Source of the DNA: Mageeibacillus sp. UBA6980
GTDB taxonomy: Bacteria > Bacillota > Clostridia > Saccharofermentanales > Saccharofermentanaceae
Direction: 5' to 3'
Length of the DNA: 28,554 bases
NCBI GenBank assembly: GCA_002450095.1
Contig: DJYK01000024.1
Span: forward strand, 2,620-31,173
Within the stretch, counting starts at the first letter, position 1; the number at the start of each line of letters is the position of its first letter. Positions 6,248 to 14,759 of this stretch are shown here, in pieces. The notes under the pieces were generated by a model. It saw only the letters and a program-made list of their open reading frames with translations, was not told the DNA's origin and searched no databases. The position numbers and the translations under genes were made by a program.

Positions 6248-7639
6248 ATGCACGAAGAATGCGGTGTATTCGGTATATATTCGCATACGGCGGATACCGG
6301 GATATCCAATGCCTGTTACTACGGCCTTTTCGCTTTGCAGCACAGAGGACAGGAGAGCTGCGGCATCGCAGTCAACAACGACGGGACCATAACCTGCATG
6401 AAGGACATGGGACTTGTCGGAGATGTATTTACTCCCGAGACTCTTGATAAGCTTCAAGGCACCATCGCGATAGGTCATGTAAGATATTCCACGACGGGCG
6501 CGAGCACCAGAGAGAATGCACAGCCCCTCGTTACTCACTACATTAAAGGCACGATCTCCATTGCTCATAACGGTAACCTCACCAACTGCATAACGCTTAG
6601 AAAAGAGTTGGAGGATAAAGGCGCCATATTCCAGACGACAGTCGATTCCGAAGTCATCGCATATCTCGTTGCTAAGGAGAGATCCGTGTCACCTAGCATA
6701 GAAGCCGCGGTGGAGAATACGATGAGAATGATCGAAGGCGGATACGCTCTGCTCGTAATGTCTCCCCGTAAGCTCATCGCCGCCAGAGATCCTTACGGAT
6801 TAAAGCCTCTCGTTATGGGAGACCTGAACGGCGATACCGTATTTGCTTCAGAGACATGTGCTCTCGATGCGTGCGGCGCTTCGTATGTAAGGGATGTGGA
6901 ACCCGGTGAGATCGTTATCGTGGACGAAGAGGGGATCCGCTCCGTAAAGACAAAGGCGAGACGCAGGGCAGGCTGTATATTCGAGTATATCTATTTCGCG
7001 AGGCCCGACAGCGTTATCGACGGGATATCGGTCTATGAATCGAGGATCAGGGCCGGAAGGCTTCTTTATGAGCAGCACCCTGTCGATGCCGATATCGTTA
7101 TAGGGGTACCGGAATCAGGTCTTGATGCCGCTCTGGGATTCTCCGAGGCATCGGGTATCCCGTATGTAAAAGGCTTCGTCAAGAACAGCTATATCGGAAG
7201 GACATTTATAAAGCCTTCTCAGGAGCAGAGGGCGAATGCCGTAAGGATCAAGTTAAATCCCATAAGCTCCTCCGTAAAGGGCAAGAGAGTCGTAATGACC
7301 GATGATTCCATCGTGCGCGGTACGACGATCGCCAATATCGTAAAGCTTCTGAGACAGGCAGGAGCCTCCGAGGTCCATGTCAGGATCTCATCCCCGCCGT
7401 TTCTTCATCCCTGCTACTACGGGACCGACGTTCCTTCAACGGATAACCTTATCGCCTGCAGGCACAGTATCCCTGAGATATGTAAGATCATCGGAGCGGA
7501 TTCTCTGGGTTATCTTGATGTCGGAAGCCTGTCCTCTATGCTCGGAGTCGAGAACGGGGAGAAGTTCTACTGCGATGCATGCTTCACGGGAGATTATCCC
7601 AACGCCGATACCGGAATAGACCTGATGGAAATGAATTAA
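6248..7639 (+). CDS. purF: Amidophosphoribosyltransferase (PurF)
   Basis: 463 residues. It catalyses the first step of purine synthesis, transferring ammonia from glutamine to PRPP in the cytoplasm. The N-terminal nucleophile hydrolase domain begins at Cys5 (MHEE|CGVFGIY), implying removal of a four-residue propeptide; the B. subtilis propeptide is 11. The PRPP loop VVMTDDSIVRGTT lies at 348-360. Four cysteines expected for the [4Fe-4S] cluster of the B. subtilis type are present: Cys243, Cys389, Cys442 and Cys445. No other purine gene is nearby; instead it is followed after 14 bases by the transglutaminase and dlt-like genes with no visible terminator. Confidence 0.96.
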   Translation: MHEECGVFGIYSHTADTGISNACYYGLFALQHRGQESCGIAVNNDGTITCMKDMGLVGDVFTPETLDKLQGTIAIGHVRYSTTGASTRENAQPLVTHYIKGTISIAHNGNLTNCITLRKELEDKGAIFQTTVDSEVIAYLVAKERSVSPSIEAAVENTMRMIEGGYALLVMSPRKLIAARDPYGLKPLVMGDLNGDTVFASETCALDACGASYVRDVEPGEIVIVDEEGIRSVKTKARRRAGCIFEYIYFARPDSVIDGISVYESRIRAGRLLYEQHPVDADIVIGVPESGLDAALGFSEASGIPYVKGFVKNSYIGRTFIKPSQEQRANAVRIKLNPISSSVKGKRVVMTDDSIVRGTTIANIVKLLRQAGASEVHVRISSPPFLHPCYYGTDVPSTDNLIACRHSIPEICKIIGADSLGYLDVGSLSSMLGVENGEKFYCDACFTGDYPNADTGIDLMEMN

Positions 7640-7653
7640 GGCAGATTGGTTAA

Positions 7654-9009
7654 ATGCGCAGACACGAAGGTAAACGTAATCAGATAAAGGTTCCCGAGAG
7701 GATCAGGAAAGAACGTAACAAGATCGCCGCGAAGTCGTTGATCGGACTATTGATCGCAGCGGTATTTCTTATGGGCGCGTATATGCTCTACAAGCGCTAT
7801 CTTATATCGAAGATCATATCTGAGGCTACGATCGAAGCGGGTTCTCCCATCGATGTCAGTCTGTTCGTATCTGATCAGTTCGATGAATCGGGATTCATAA
7901 CGGATGTATCCGGAATTGATACCTCGATACCTGCAAGTTACGGACTTAAGGTAAGAGGAACGGATCACCGGATAGAAGTATCGAGGGACGTTATCCTGAA
8001 CATAGTCGATACCACGGCTCCTTCGGCGACTCCCGTTCCCCAGACTGTCTATATCGATGAACTTCCCGCTCCCGAAGATACCGTAACAGGAATAACGGAT
8101 CTGTCCGCGGTTACGGTCGAATATGCGAATATAATGCCCGATCTTCTCATGAGCGGAGAATACGATGTTCAGGTCAAGCTGACTGATTCATACGGAAACG
8201 AATCGATTATCGATGTTCCGTTTACGGTAATAGACGATCACACGGCTCCGGTCATTGAAGGCGCGGAGGACTTCGAAGCCTTTATCGGGGAGGCGATCTC
8301 ATATCTTGACGGCGTAAGCGTAACGGATGATTATGATCAGAACCCCGTGATAGAAGTCGATACTTCCGGTGTGAACGTGACCGAAGAGGGGTACTATCCC
8401 GTTACCTATACGGCGACCGATGAACACGGCAACGCGTCGTCGGTAACCGTAACCCTGCACTTAAGGATCAGGCCAGAGAGATACTATGAGCCCGAAGAGC
8501 TCTATGAACTCGCGCGTCAGATCATAGAAGATAACGATATCTGCGATGACTCCATGTCCGATATGGAGAAGGTCTTAAGGATAACCGCCTGGGTAAGCAC
8601 GCATCTTCACTATATGATGGATTCCGATAAGTGCGATTGGACTGCCGGTGCGTATGACGCGCTTACGACCATGTATGGCGACTGCTTTAACTATATGGCT
8701 ATGTGCCGTGCGATGTACGGTGCAGAAGGCATCGAGAGCATCACCGTCGAGAGATATCCCATTAACGTATCGAGCCATTACTGGTGCCTCGTTAACGTTG
8801 ACGGCAGATGGTATCACTGTGATGCCTGCGTATTCTTAAGCATGACCGACATCTCATACATAGTCCTGTACACCGATGACGAGCTCGATCCTTATAACAA
8901 CAGTTACGATCCCGAGACTTTGCCCGAAGATATTACCGTCGCGACGGAATCCGTACAGGATCTGCTCGATTACGATAATCTGACGGTCAGAAGCGAGGTC
9001 GAAGAATGA
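7654..9009 (+). CDS. Membrane-anchored Ig-like/transglutaminase-like protein, copy 1
   Basis: 451 residues. A basic N terminus is followed by one membrane helix (about 28-46), so the rest should face outward. Ig-like or DUF5011-like beta domains cover about 60-270, including DDHTAPVI at 194-201. A transglutaminase-like domain covers about 280-400 with a complete triad: Cys344 (GDC), His375 (SSHYW) and Asp390 (YHCDA). Enzymes of this superfamily include protein cross-linkers, cysteine proteases and peptide-processing enzymes, so the reaction is open. It overlaps copy 2 by four bases (ATGA) and lies 14 bases after purF with only a weak ribosome binding site. Its placement at the head of a dlt-like operon suggests a role in the same envelope process. 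Confidence 0.82.
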   Translation: MRRHEGKRNQIKVPERIRKERNKIAAKSLIGLLIAAVFLMGAYMLYKRYLISKIISEATIEAGSPIDVSLFVSDQFDESGFITDVSGIDTSIPASYGLKVRGTDHRIEVSRDVILNIVDTTAPSATPVPQTVYIDELPAPEDTVTGITDLSAVTVEYANIMPDLLMSGEYDVQVKLTDSYGNESIIDVPFTVIDDHTAPVIEGAEDFEAFIGEAISYLDGVSVTDDYDQNPVIEVDTSGVNVTEEGYYPVTYTATDEHGNASSVTVTLHLRIRPERYYEPEELYELARQIIEDNDICDDSMSDMEKVLRITAWVSTHLHYMMDSDKCDWTAGAYDALTTMYGDCFNYMAMCRAMYGAEGIESITVERYPINVSSHYWCLVNVDGRWYHCDACVFLSMTDISYIVLYTDDELDPYNNSYDPETLPEDITVATESVQDLLDYDNLTVRSEVEE

Positions 9010-10283
9010 AGAACGTTATAAGGAATCTGATCATAGGATTGGCGGCGGGTATAGTCGGAGCCGCTGTCGGCGTCGGCGCCTTTATTCTCGCATATAACAA
9101 GTCGGAAGGCGCTAAGATTAAATCCGAGGTTGTAATGGAGACAGGATCTCAGATCTCATTCGAGAACTTCTTCAGTGAACCGGTTCCGAAGTCTCATTTC
9201 TATACTGACGTATCTGCGATAGATACATCGGTTCCGGGTTCTTACAGGATACTTGTACAGTATTGGAGATTCCGTAAGCCCGTCATACTCAATATAGTTG
9301 ATACCACCGCTCCGACAGCCGAAGCCGTTCCGCAGACTGTCTATACCGGCAATCTTCCCGAGGCTTCTTCAGTCGTAACGAACGTTTACGATCTGGCGCC
9401 GGTCACGATCGAATACGTGGGCGAACCGGATGTCTCGACAGGCGGTGATTATGTATTCCAGGTATCGCTCGAAGATCCTTCGGGCAACAGGACGATAATC
9501 GACGTTCCGTTTACCGTCGTAGACGATCACACGGCTCCGCTTATCTACGGCGCTCATGATCTCGAAGGTTTTGTCGGTGAGAATATATCCTATCTTGACG
9601 GCATAACGGTCACCGACAATTACGATGAGAATCCTACTCTGGTCGTAGATAATTCCCAGGTCAATAACCGCATATCTTCGACCTTCCCGGTCACATATAT
9701 CGCGACGGACGGCAACGGCAACTCCACATCCGTGACCGTCAATCTCACACTTAGAGTAAAGCCCGACCGTTACTACGATCCCGAGATCGTTTACGATATG
9801 GCAAGAAGAGCGATCGAGCAGAATAATATCTACGATGAAGATATGACCGACGTTCAGAAGGCATTCAGGATCTTCAACTGGGTACACAACAACATCCACT
9901 ACATCGGAACATCCGATAAGTCCGACTGGACCGTAGGTGCTTTCGACGGCTTCTCGACGAATCAGGGTGACTGCTTCACTTATTATGCGGTCTGCCGTGC
10001 GCTCCTCGATGTGGCGGGAATCCCAAATATGTTGGTCGAGCGCTACCCGATCACATGGTCGCCTCACTACTGGAACCTCGTTAAGCTCGACGGCATGTGG
10101 TATCACTGCGATGCCTGCTACGCTTACTACCATGAAGGCTATTACTTCATGTATGCCTATAACGATCTTAACCACAGCGATCACGGCTATGATGAGAGCG
10201 TATACGGACCTGAAATCAATATCGCACAGGATTCCGTTCAGCAGTATGTTAACTACGGAACACTTGAAGTGGAGGGCTTCTGA
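9006..10283 (+). CDS. Membrane-anchored Ig-like/transglutaminase-like protein, copy 2
   Basis: 425 residues, a clear tandem paralogue of the preceding gene. It has one N-terminal membrane helix (about 7-30) with almost no cytoplasmic tail, two Ig-like segments (LNIVDTTAP at 95-103, DDHTAPLI at 173-180) and the same transglutaminase fold. Its triad is Cys323 (GDC), His354 (SPHYW) and Asp369 (YHCDA). Both copies keep all three residues, so neither looks decayed. The start overlaps the stop of copy 1 by four bases and its stop overlaps the dltA-like start by one base (TGATG), which ties the pair to the dlt-like genes in one translationally coupled message. Substrates are unknown. Confidence 0.83.
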   Translation: MKNVIRNLIIGLAAGIVGAAVGVGAFILAYNKSEGAKIKSEVVMETGSQISFENFFSEPVPKSHFYTDVSAIDTSVPGSYRILVQYWRFRKPVILNIVDTTAPTAEAVPQTVYTGNLPEASSVVTNVYDLAPVTIEYVGEPDVSTGGDYVFQVSLEDPSGNRTIIDVPFTVVDDHTAPLIYGAHDLEGFVGENISYLDGITVTDNYDENPTLVVDNSQVNNRISSTFPVTYIATDGNGNSTSVTVNLTLRVKPDRYYDPEIVYDMARRAIEQNNIYDEDMTDVQKAFRIFNWVHNNIHYIGTSDKSDWTVGAFDGFSTNQGDCFTYYAVCRALLDVAGIPNMLVERYPITWSPHYWNLVKLDGMWYHCDACYAYYHEGYYFMYAYNDLNHSDHGYDESVYGPEINIAQDSVQQYVNYGTLEVEGF

Positions 10284-11785
10284 TGAGAAGAACAGTTCTG
10301 GATTATCTCGACGAGACGGCGGCTCGTCTTCCCGATAAAACGGCTTTTTGTGACGAGAATACGAGTCTGACCTTCGGCGAGCTTCGAAGTCAGGCTCGTA
10401 AGGGCGGAAGCGCTCTGATCGGAAGCGGCATTACGGGGGAACCGGTTGCGGTTTATATGAGTAAGACGCCTTCCGAGATCGCTGCGTTCATGGCGTGCCT
10501 CGAGGCAGGATGCTACTATGTTCCGATCGATGATGAGATGCCGAAGATGCGCATAAAGCTGATATTCGAGAATCTTCATCCGTCATCCGTGATCTGTGAT
10601 GAGAGTACACGGCAGAGCGCGGAAGGATTCGCAGACGGCGCGAAGATCCTTTTGTGGGATGATATTAATAAGACCCCTGAAGATCAGGAAGCGCTTGACG
10701 GATTAAGAAGCCGGATGATAGACACGGATCCGTGCTATATCATGTACACATCGGGTTCTACCGGTATCCCCAAAGGCGTCGCGGTCTGCCACAGAAGCCT
10801 GATCGATTATATCGAGAGTTTCTGCGACGTGATGAAGTTCGATGAGGATACCGTGTTCGGTTCACAGACGCCTTTCTACTTTGACGCATCCCTTAAGGAC
10901 ATCTATCCCACGATCAAGACAGGTTGTAAGACCGTGATCGTTCCTCATTCGCTTTTCATGTTCCCGGTAAAGCTCTGTGAGTTTCTCAATGAATACAAGA
11001 TCAACACGCTTTGCTGGGTAGTGTCCGCTCTGACGATGATATCCGCTTTCGGCGCGCTTGACGATACCCCGCCGAAGTACCTTAAGATCGTGGGATTCGG
11101 AGGCGAGGTCTTCCCGATCAAGCAATATCGAAAGTGGAAGAAGGCTCTCCCCGACGTCCGCTACATCAACCTTTACGGGCCTACGGAGACCACGGGCGTA
11201 TCGATGTATTACGAGGTCGACCGTGACTTCGAAGATGACGACGTGATCCCTCTCGGAAAGCCATTCGAGAACGTGGACATCTTCCTTCTCGATGAGAACG
11301 ACCACCCCGCGGATGAGGGTGAGATATGCATGAGAGGAACATGCGTGACGCTCGGTTACTATATGGATAAGGAGAGGACGGATGCGGCATTCGTTCAGAA
11401 TCCTCTTAACGACAGATATCCCGAGCTTATATACAGGACAGGAGATATCGCGAGGCGCAATGACAGAGGCGAGCTCGTGTTCGTCTCCCGTAAAGACTTC
11501 CAGATCAAGCACATGGGACACCGCGTTGAGTTGGGCGAGATAGAGGCTGACGTTAATTCCATAAAGGGGATAGTAAACTCTTGTGCCGTTTATCTTAAGA
11601 AGAAAGACAGAATTGAGTTATACTATGAAGGCGGGCCGGATGAGAAGGAACTTCTTTCCTATCTCAAGGAGAAGCTTCCGCGCTATATGGTCCCCACAAA
11701 GGTCCATAAGTTAGAACGGCTTCCGCTCACGCCTAACGGCAAGACGGACCGGAAAGGCCTTACGGCAATGTCCGAAGGTAAATGA
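10283..11785 (+). CDS. dltA: DltA-like amino acid adenylating enzyme
   Basis: 500 residues, close to the usual 505 of D-alanine:carrier ligase. It should activate an amino acid with ATP and load it on the carrier protein encoded next. ANL motifs in order: A3 YTSGSTGIPKG (155-165), A4 FDASLKDIYP (200-209) with the amino-group-binding Asp201, A5 NLYGPTET (297-303), A7 YRTGD (384-388), A8 GHRVELGEIE (412-421) and A10 NGKTDR with Lys487. The pocket segment CWVVSALTMIS (244-254) does not resemble the TPSFVEMC segment that I know from DltA of Bacillus, so D-alanine is only the default guess. Starts inside the stop of the transglutaminase gene. Confidence 0.8.
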   Translation: MRRTVLDYLDETAARLPDKTAFCDENTSLTFGELRSQARKGGSALIGSGITGEPVAVYMSKTPSEIAAFMACLEAGCYYVPIDDEMPKMRIKLIFENLHPSSVICDESTRQSAEGFADGAKILLWDDINKTPEDQEALDGLRSRMIDTDPCYIMYTSGSTGIPKGVAVCHRSLIDYIESFCDVMKFDEDTVFGSQTPFYFDASLKDIYPTIKTGCKTVIVPHSLFMFPVKLCEFLNEYKINTLCWVVSALTMISAFGALDDTPPKYLKIVGFGGEVFPIKQYRKWKKALPDVRYINLYGPTETTGVSMYYEVDRDFEDDDVIPLGKPFENVDIFLLDENDHPADEGEICMRGTCVTLGYYMDKERTDAAFVQNPLNDRYPELIYRTGDIARRNDRGELVFVSRKDFQIKHMGHRVELGEIEADVNSIKGIVNSCAVYLKKKDRIELYYEGGPDEKELLSYLKEKLPRYMVPTKVHKLERLPLTPNGKTDRKGLTAMSEGK

Positions 11786-11807
11786 TCGAGACAAGGAGAG
11801 AACAAAA

Positions 11808-12035
11808 ATGGATGAACTTATAGAGATCTTACAGGATCTGCACTCTGATGTTGATTTTGAGAACTGCACGACCTTGATCGACGACAAGATCCTCGACTCA
11901 TTCGACATCGTATCCATCGTGTCTGAAGTCAACGACAGATTTGACGTCGCTATCCCCGCGAAGGAACTCGTTCCCGAGAACTTCAATTCCGCCAAGGCTT
12001 TGTGGGACCTCATCCAAAGACTTGAGGAAGACTGA
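11808..12035 (+). CDS. dltC: DltC-like carrier protein
   Basis: 75 residues, the size of D-alanyl carrier proteins. The phosphopantetheine attachment serine is Ser31 in LDSFDIV. It would carry the activated amino acid as a thioester to the MBOAT protein at the membrane. The ribosome binding site AAGGAGA precedes ATG 11808. Its stop overlaps the start of the MBOAT gene (TGATG). In the usual dlt operon the carrier gene follows dltB; here it precedes it. Confidence 0.88.
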   Translation: MDELIEILQDLHSDVDFENCTTLIDDKILDSFDIVSIVSEVNDRFDVAIPAKELVPENFNSAKALWDLIQRLEED

Positions 12036-13618
12036 TGCTCTTTACCTCTCTTAAGTTTGTAGTATTCATAACTGCGCTTATCGCGGTCTATTATCTGTTT
12101 GTTCCCCGTCACGAGAGATGGGGACTGCTTTTGATAGCATCACTGGCGTTCTATTTCTTCGCTGATCCGAGATACCTTATATTCATCGGCGTAACGTCCG
12201 TGACGGCGTATGTATTCGCGATCCTCGCGGAAGATTACGGCATTAAGCGCAAGGCATACCTTAAGGAGAATAAAGACTCGTTTGATGCCGAGTCGAAGAA
12301 GAAGTATAAGGCGACGACGGCAAGGGTTAACAGGCTTTTGCTCATACTCTCTCTTCTTATCAACCTCGGTATCCTCGCAGTTACCAAGTACACGAATTTT
12401 GTCATAGAAACACTGAATAATTTCAGGAATGAACCTCTGTCCTTTGTGAACGTTATAGTCCCGATGGGTATATCGTTCTATACTTTCCAGACGGTATCCT
12501 ATTCCATCGATATCTCGAGAGGGACGATCAAGGCCCAGAGAAGCTTTTTGAAGTTCCTGCTGTTTGTCTCGTTCTTCCCTCAGCTGGTGCAGGGACCTAT
12601 CTCAAGATACGACGATCTGTCGAAGACTTTATATAACCCGAAGCATTTTGATCTTAATTCTTTCTGCGAAGGTTTTATAAGGACTTTGTGGGGCTACTTT
12701 AAAAAGCTCGTGATCGCCGACAGACTCGTTATCGCGCTTAAGGCTCTGACGGCCGATCCCGATGAATATAAGGGAGCGTTCGTCTTTGTCGTAATGATGC
12801 TCTATGCGGCTCAGCTCTACTGTGATTTCACGGGTGGCATCGACATCACCATAGGTATCGCGAAGATGCTCGGAGTGACCGTGAAGGAGAATTTCGATCT
12901 TCCTTATTTTTCCAAGAACATCAAAGAATACTGGAACCGCTGGCACATCACGATGGGAACGTGGTTTACCGACTACATCTTCTATCCTCTGTCTGTATCG
13001 CCGACGATGCTTAAACTCTCCAAATGGTCGAGGCAGCATCTCGGTAATGCGGTAGGAAAGAGAGTAACGGTTTATATATCATGCTTTGCAGTGTGGCTCG
13101 CGACCGGTATCTGGCACGGTGCCGCCTGGCACTTTGTTGTCTGGGGACTTATGAACTTTGTCGTTATAATGGCATCCCAGGAGCTCGAGCCTCTGTATGC
13201 CAAGTTCCACGCTAAGTACGGGCTCAAGGATAAGAAGGGATACGAGGTATTCGAGATCGTAAGGACATTCTTTCTCATGAGTTCGCTGAAGCTCTTTGAC
13301 TGCTACAGAAACGTCGGTCTTACGTTTAAGATGTTCGGTTCGATGTTCATTCCGACGAATATCGGAAAAGTGTTCGGCGGAGAACTTCTGAACTTAGGTC
13401 TTACGGGAGGAGATTATCTCGTCGCCGGAATAGCGATAGTTATAGTCTTCCTCGTCAGCTTATATAAGAATCTAAAGGGGCAGGATCTTCGGGAGGAACT
13501 CGTGGAGAGATTCCCTTGTTTTGTCCTCTGTTCATCTGCTCTTATAATCGCGACTCTTGTCTTCGGCGCTTACGGCAAGGGCTTTGATGCGTCGCAGTTT
13601 ATATATAACCAATTCTGA
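12035..13618 (+). CDS. dltB: MBOAT-family acyltransferase (DltB/AlgI-like)
   Basis: 527 residues with about ten or more membrane helices, longer than typical DltB (about 400) and nearer to AlgI-type acyltransferases. MBOAT residues are present: YWNRWHITMG with His304, and ATGIWHGAAWHF with His361, the likely catalytic histidine. The C terminus FIYNQF resembles the FIYFQF ending of the family. It should move the acyl or aminoacyl group from the carrier protein across the membrane to an acceptor. Pairing with an adenylating enzyme and a carrier protein points to an aminoacyl group rather than acetate. Confidence 0.86.
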   Translation: MLFTSLKFVVFITALIAVYYLFVPRHERWGLLLIASLAFYFFADPRYLIFIGVTSVTAYVFAILAEDYGIKRKAYLKENKDSFDAESKKKYKATTARVNRLLLILSLLINLGILAVTKYTNFVIETLNNFRNEPLSFVNVIVPMGISFYTFQTVSYSIDISRGTIKAQRSFLKFLLFVSFFPQLVQGPISRYDDLSKTLYNPKHFDLNSFCEGFIRTLWGYFKKLVIADRLVIALKALTADPDEYKGAFVFVVMMLYAAQLYCDFTGGIDITIGIAKMLGVTVKENFDLPYFSKNIKEYWNRWHITMGTWFTDYIFYPLSVSPTMLKLSKWSRQHLGNAVGKRVTVYISCFAVWLATGIWHGAAWHFVVWGLMNFVVIMASQELEPLYAKFHAKYGLKDKKGYEVFEIVRTFFLMSSLKLFDCYRNVGLTFKMFGSMFIPTNIGKVFGGELLNLGLTGGDYLVAGIAIVIVFLVSLYKNLKGQDLREELVERFPCFVLCSSALIIATLVFGAYGKGFDASQFIYNQF

Positions 13619-13634
13619 CAAAGGAGGAGATCTT

Positions 13635-14741
13635 ATGAGACGACACGAACATACACCGGCACAATATAAGATTTACGTAACCCTTTGTCTTCTGCTTGGA
13701 GCGGCCATAACCCTTGGTGCTCTGTTTTTGCTTCAGAAACTCCTTGTGCCTAAGTACCAAAGAGGTGTTGTGGAAGGCTCCATGATAGCGGAATACTATG
13801 ACAGCACCGAGCCTCACGAGGTCCTGTTCTTAGGCGACTGCGAGGTCTATGAGAATATCTCGACCGTGGCTTTATACCGTGACTTCGGTATCTCTTCCTA
13901 CATAAGAGGTTCTGCCCAGCAGCTGACATGGCAGTCCTACTATCTTCTCGAGGATACGTTGAGGTACGAGACGCCGGAAGTAGTAGTCTTTAACGTTCTC
14001 GCGTTAAAGTACGGCGAGCCCCAGAGCGAGTCCTATAACAGGATGACTCTGGACGGCATGCGCTGGTCCTCATCGAAATGGAATGCGATCGAGGCATCGA
14101 TGACGGAAGGGGAGAACATGATAGATTATGTATTCCCGATCTTCCGTTACCACTCAAGATGGAATGAGCTCACGCCATCTGATTTTGAATATGTGTTCGA
14201 CCGTGACAGAGTTACCGTGAACGGCTACTACATGAGAACCGATGTAACGCCTGAAGCGGGATTTCCCGATCCCACTCCTCTTACGGATTACACCTTGCCC
14301 GAGACGTCCATGGATTATCTTCAGAGGATGGTCGATCTGTGTCGTGAGAATGATATCGAGATCGTTCTTATCAAGGCTCCGACACTCTATCCGTATTGGT
14401 ATGAAGAATGGGACAGTCAGGTGAGAGAATTCGCGTCAGATAACCACATTCCTTATATCAACTATATCTATTTAAGAGATCAGATCGGACTTGATATGAG
14501 TACCGATACCTACGATGCGGGACTTCATCTGAATCTTTCCGGAGCGGAGAAATTCGCCGATTACATAGGGCAGTACCTTGTCGATCACTACGATCTTACG
14601 GATTATCGCCAATATGCGGATGTTGCAAGGATGTGGGAAGATGATATATTATTCTACGATCAATTGCGTGATGCCCAGAATGCCGAGCTCGAACAGTACG
14701 GCGATTTAAGATCCTGGGGCGTTAACGCCATAGAGAATTGA
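13635..14741 (+). CDS. DltD-position SGNH-like membrane protein with Cys in the nucleophile position
   Basis: 368 residues from ATG 13635, placed 5 bases after AAGGAGGAG. The same frame is open upstream, but that part overlaps dltB. One membrane helix (about 12-34) anchors an extracytoplasmic domain. Block I reads VLFLGDCEVYENIS: the serine of the GDS motif is Cys69. The distal pair is Asp294 and His298 in DAGLHLNLSG. Its place directly after the MBOAT gene is that of DltD, or of the AlgX/AlgJ-type partners of AlgI, which help hand the acyl group to the final polymer. It has no clear similarity to classical DltD outside the fold-level motifs. A C-terminal helical tail (about 322-368) follows. 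I recall similar GDCEVYE proteins beside MBOAT genes in other Clostridia, but cannot confirm this here. Confidence 0.78.
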   Translation: MRRHEHTPAQYKIYVTLCLLLGAAITLGALFLLQKLLVPKYQRGVVEGSMIAEYYDSTEPHEVLFLGDCEVYENISTVALYRDFGISSYIRGSAQQLTWQSYYLLEDTLRYETPEVVVFNVLALKYGEPQSESYNRMTLDGMRWSSSKWNAIEASMTEGENMIDYVFPIFRYHSRWNELTPSDFEYVFDRDRVTVNGYYMRTDVTPEAGFPDPTPLTDYTLPETSMDYLQRMVDLCRENDIEIVLIKAPTLYPYWYEEWDSQVREFASDNHIPYINYIYLRDQIGLDMSTDTYDAGLHLNLSGAEKFADYIGQYLVDHYDLTDYRQYADVARMWEDDILFYDQLRDAQNAELEQYGDLRSWGVNAIEN

Positions 14742-14759
14742 AGCGAAAGGAAGTTTTCC

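Noticed and set aside
9369..10184. A long minus-strand open frame of 271 codons opposite the second transglutaminase gene
   Set aside because: It is a mirror of codon bias in the real gene: no ribosome binding site, no family motif, composition rich in Val, Ile and Arg typical of antisense frames.
10862..11521. A 219-codon minus-strand frame opposite the dltA-like gene
   Set aside because: Antisense shadow of a well-supported gene, without promoter or recognisable protein features.
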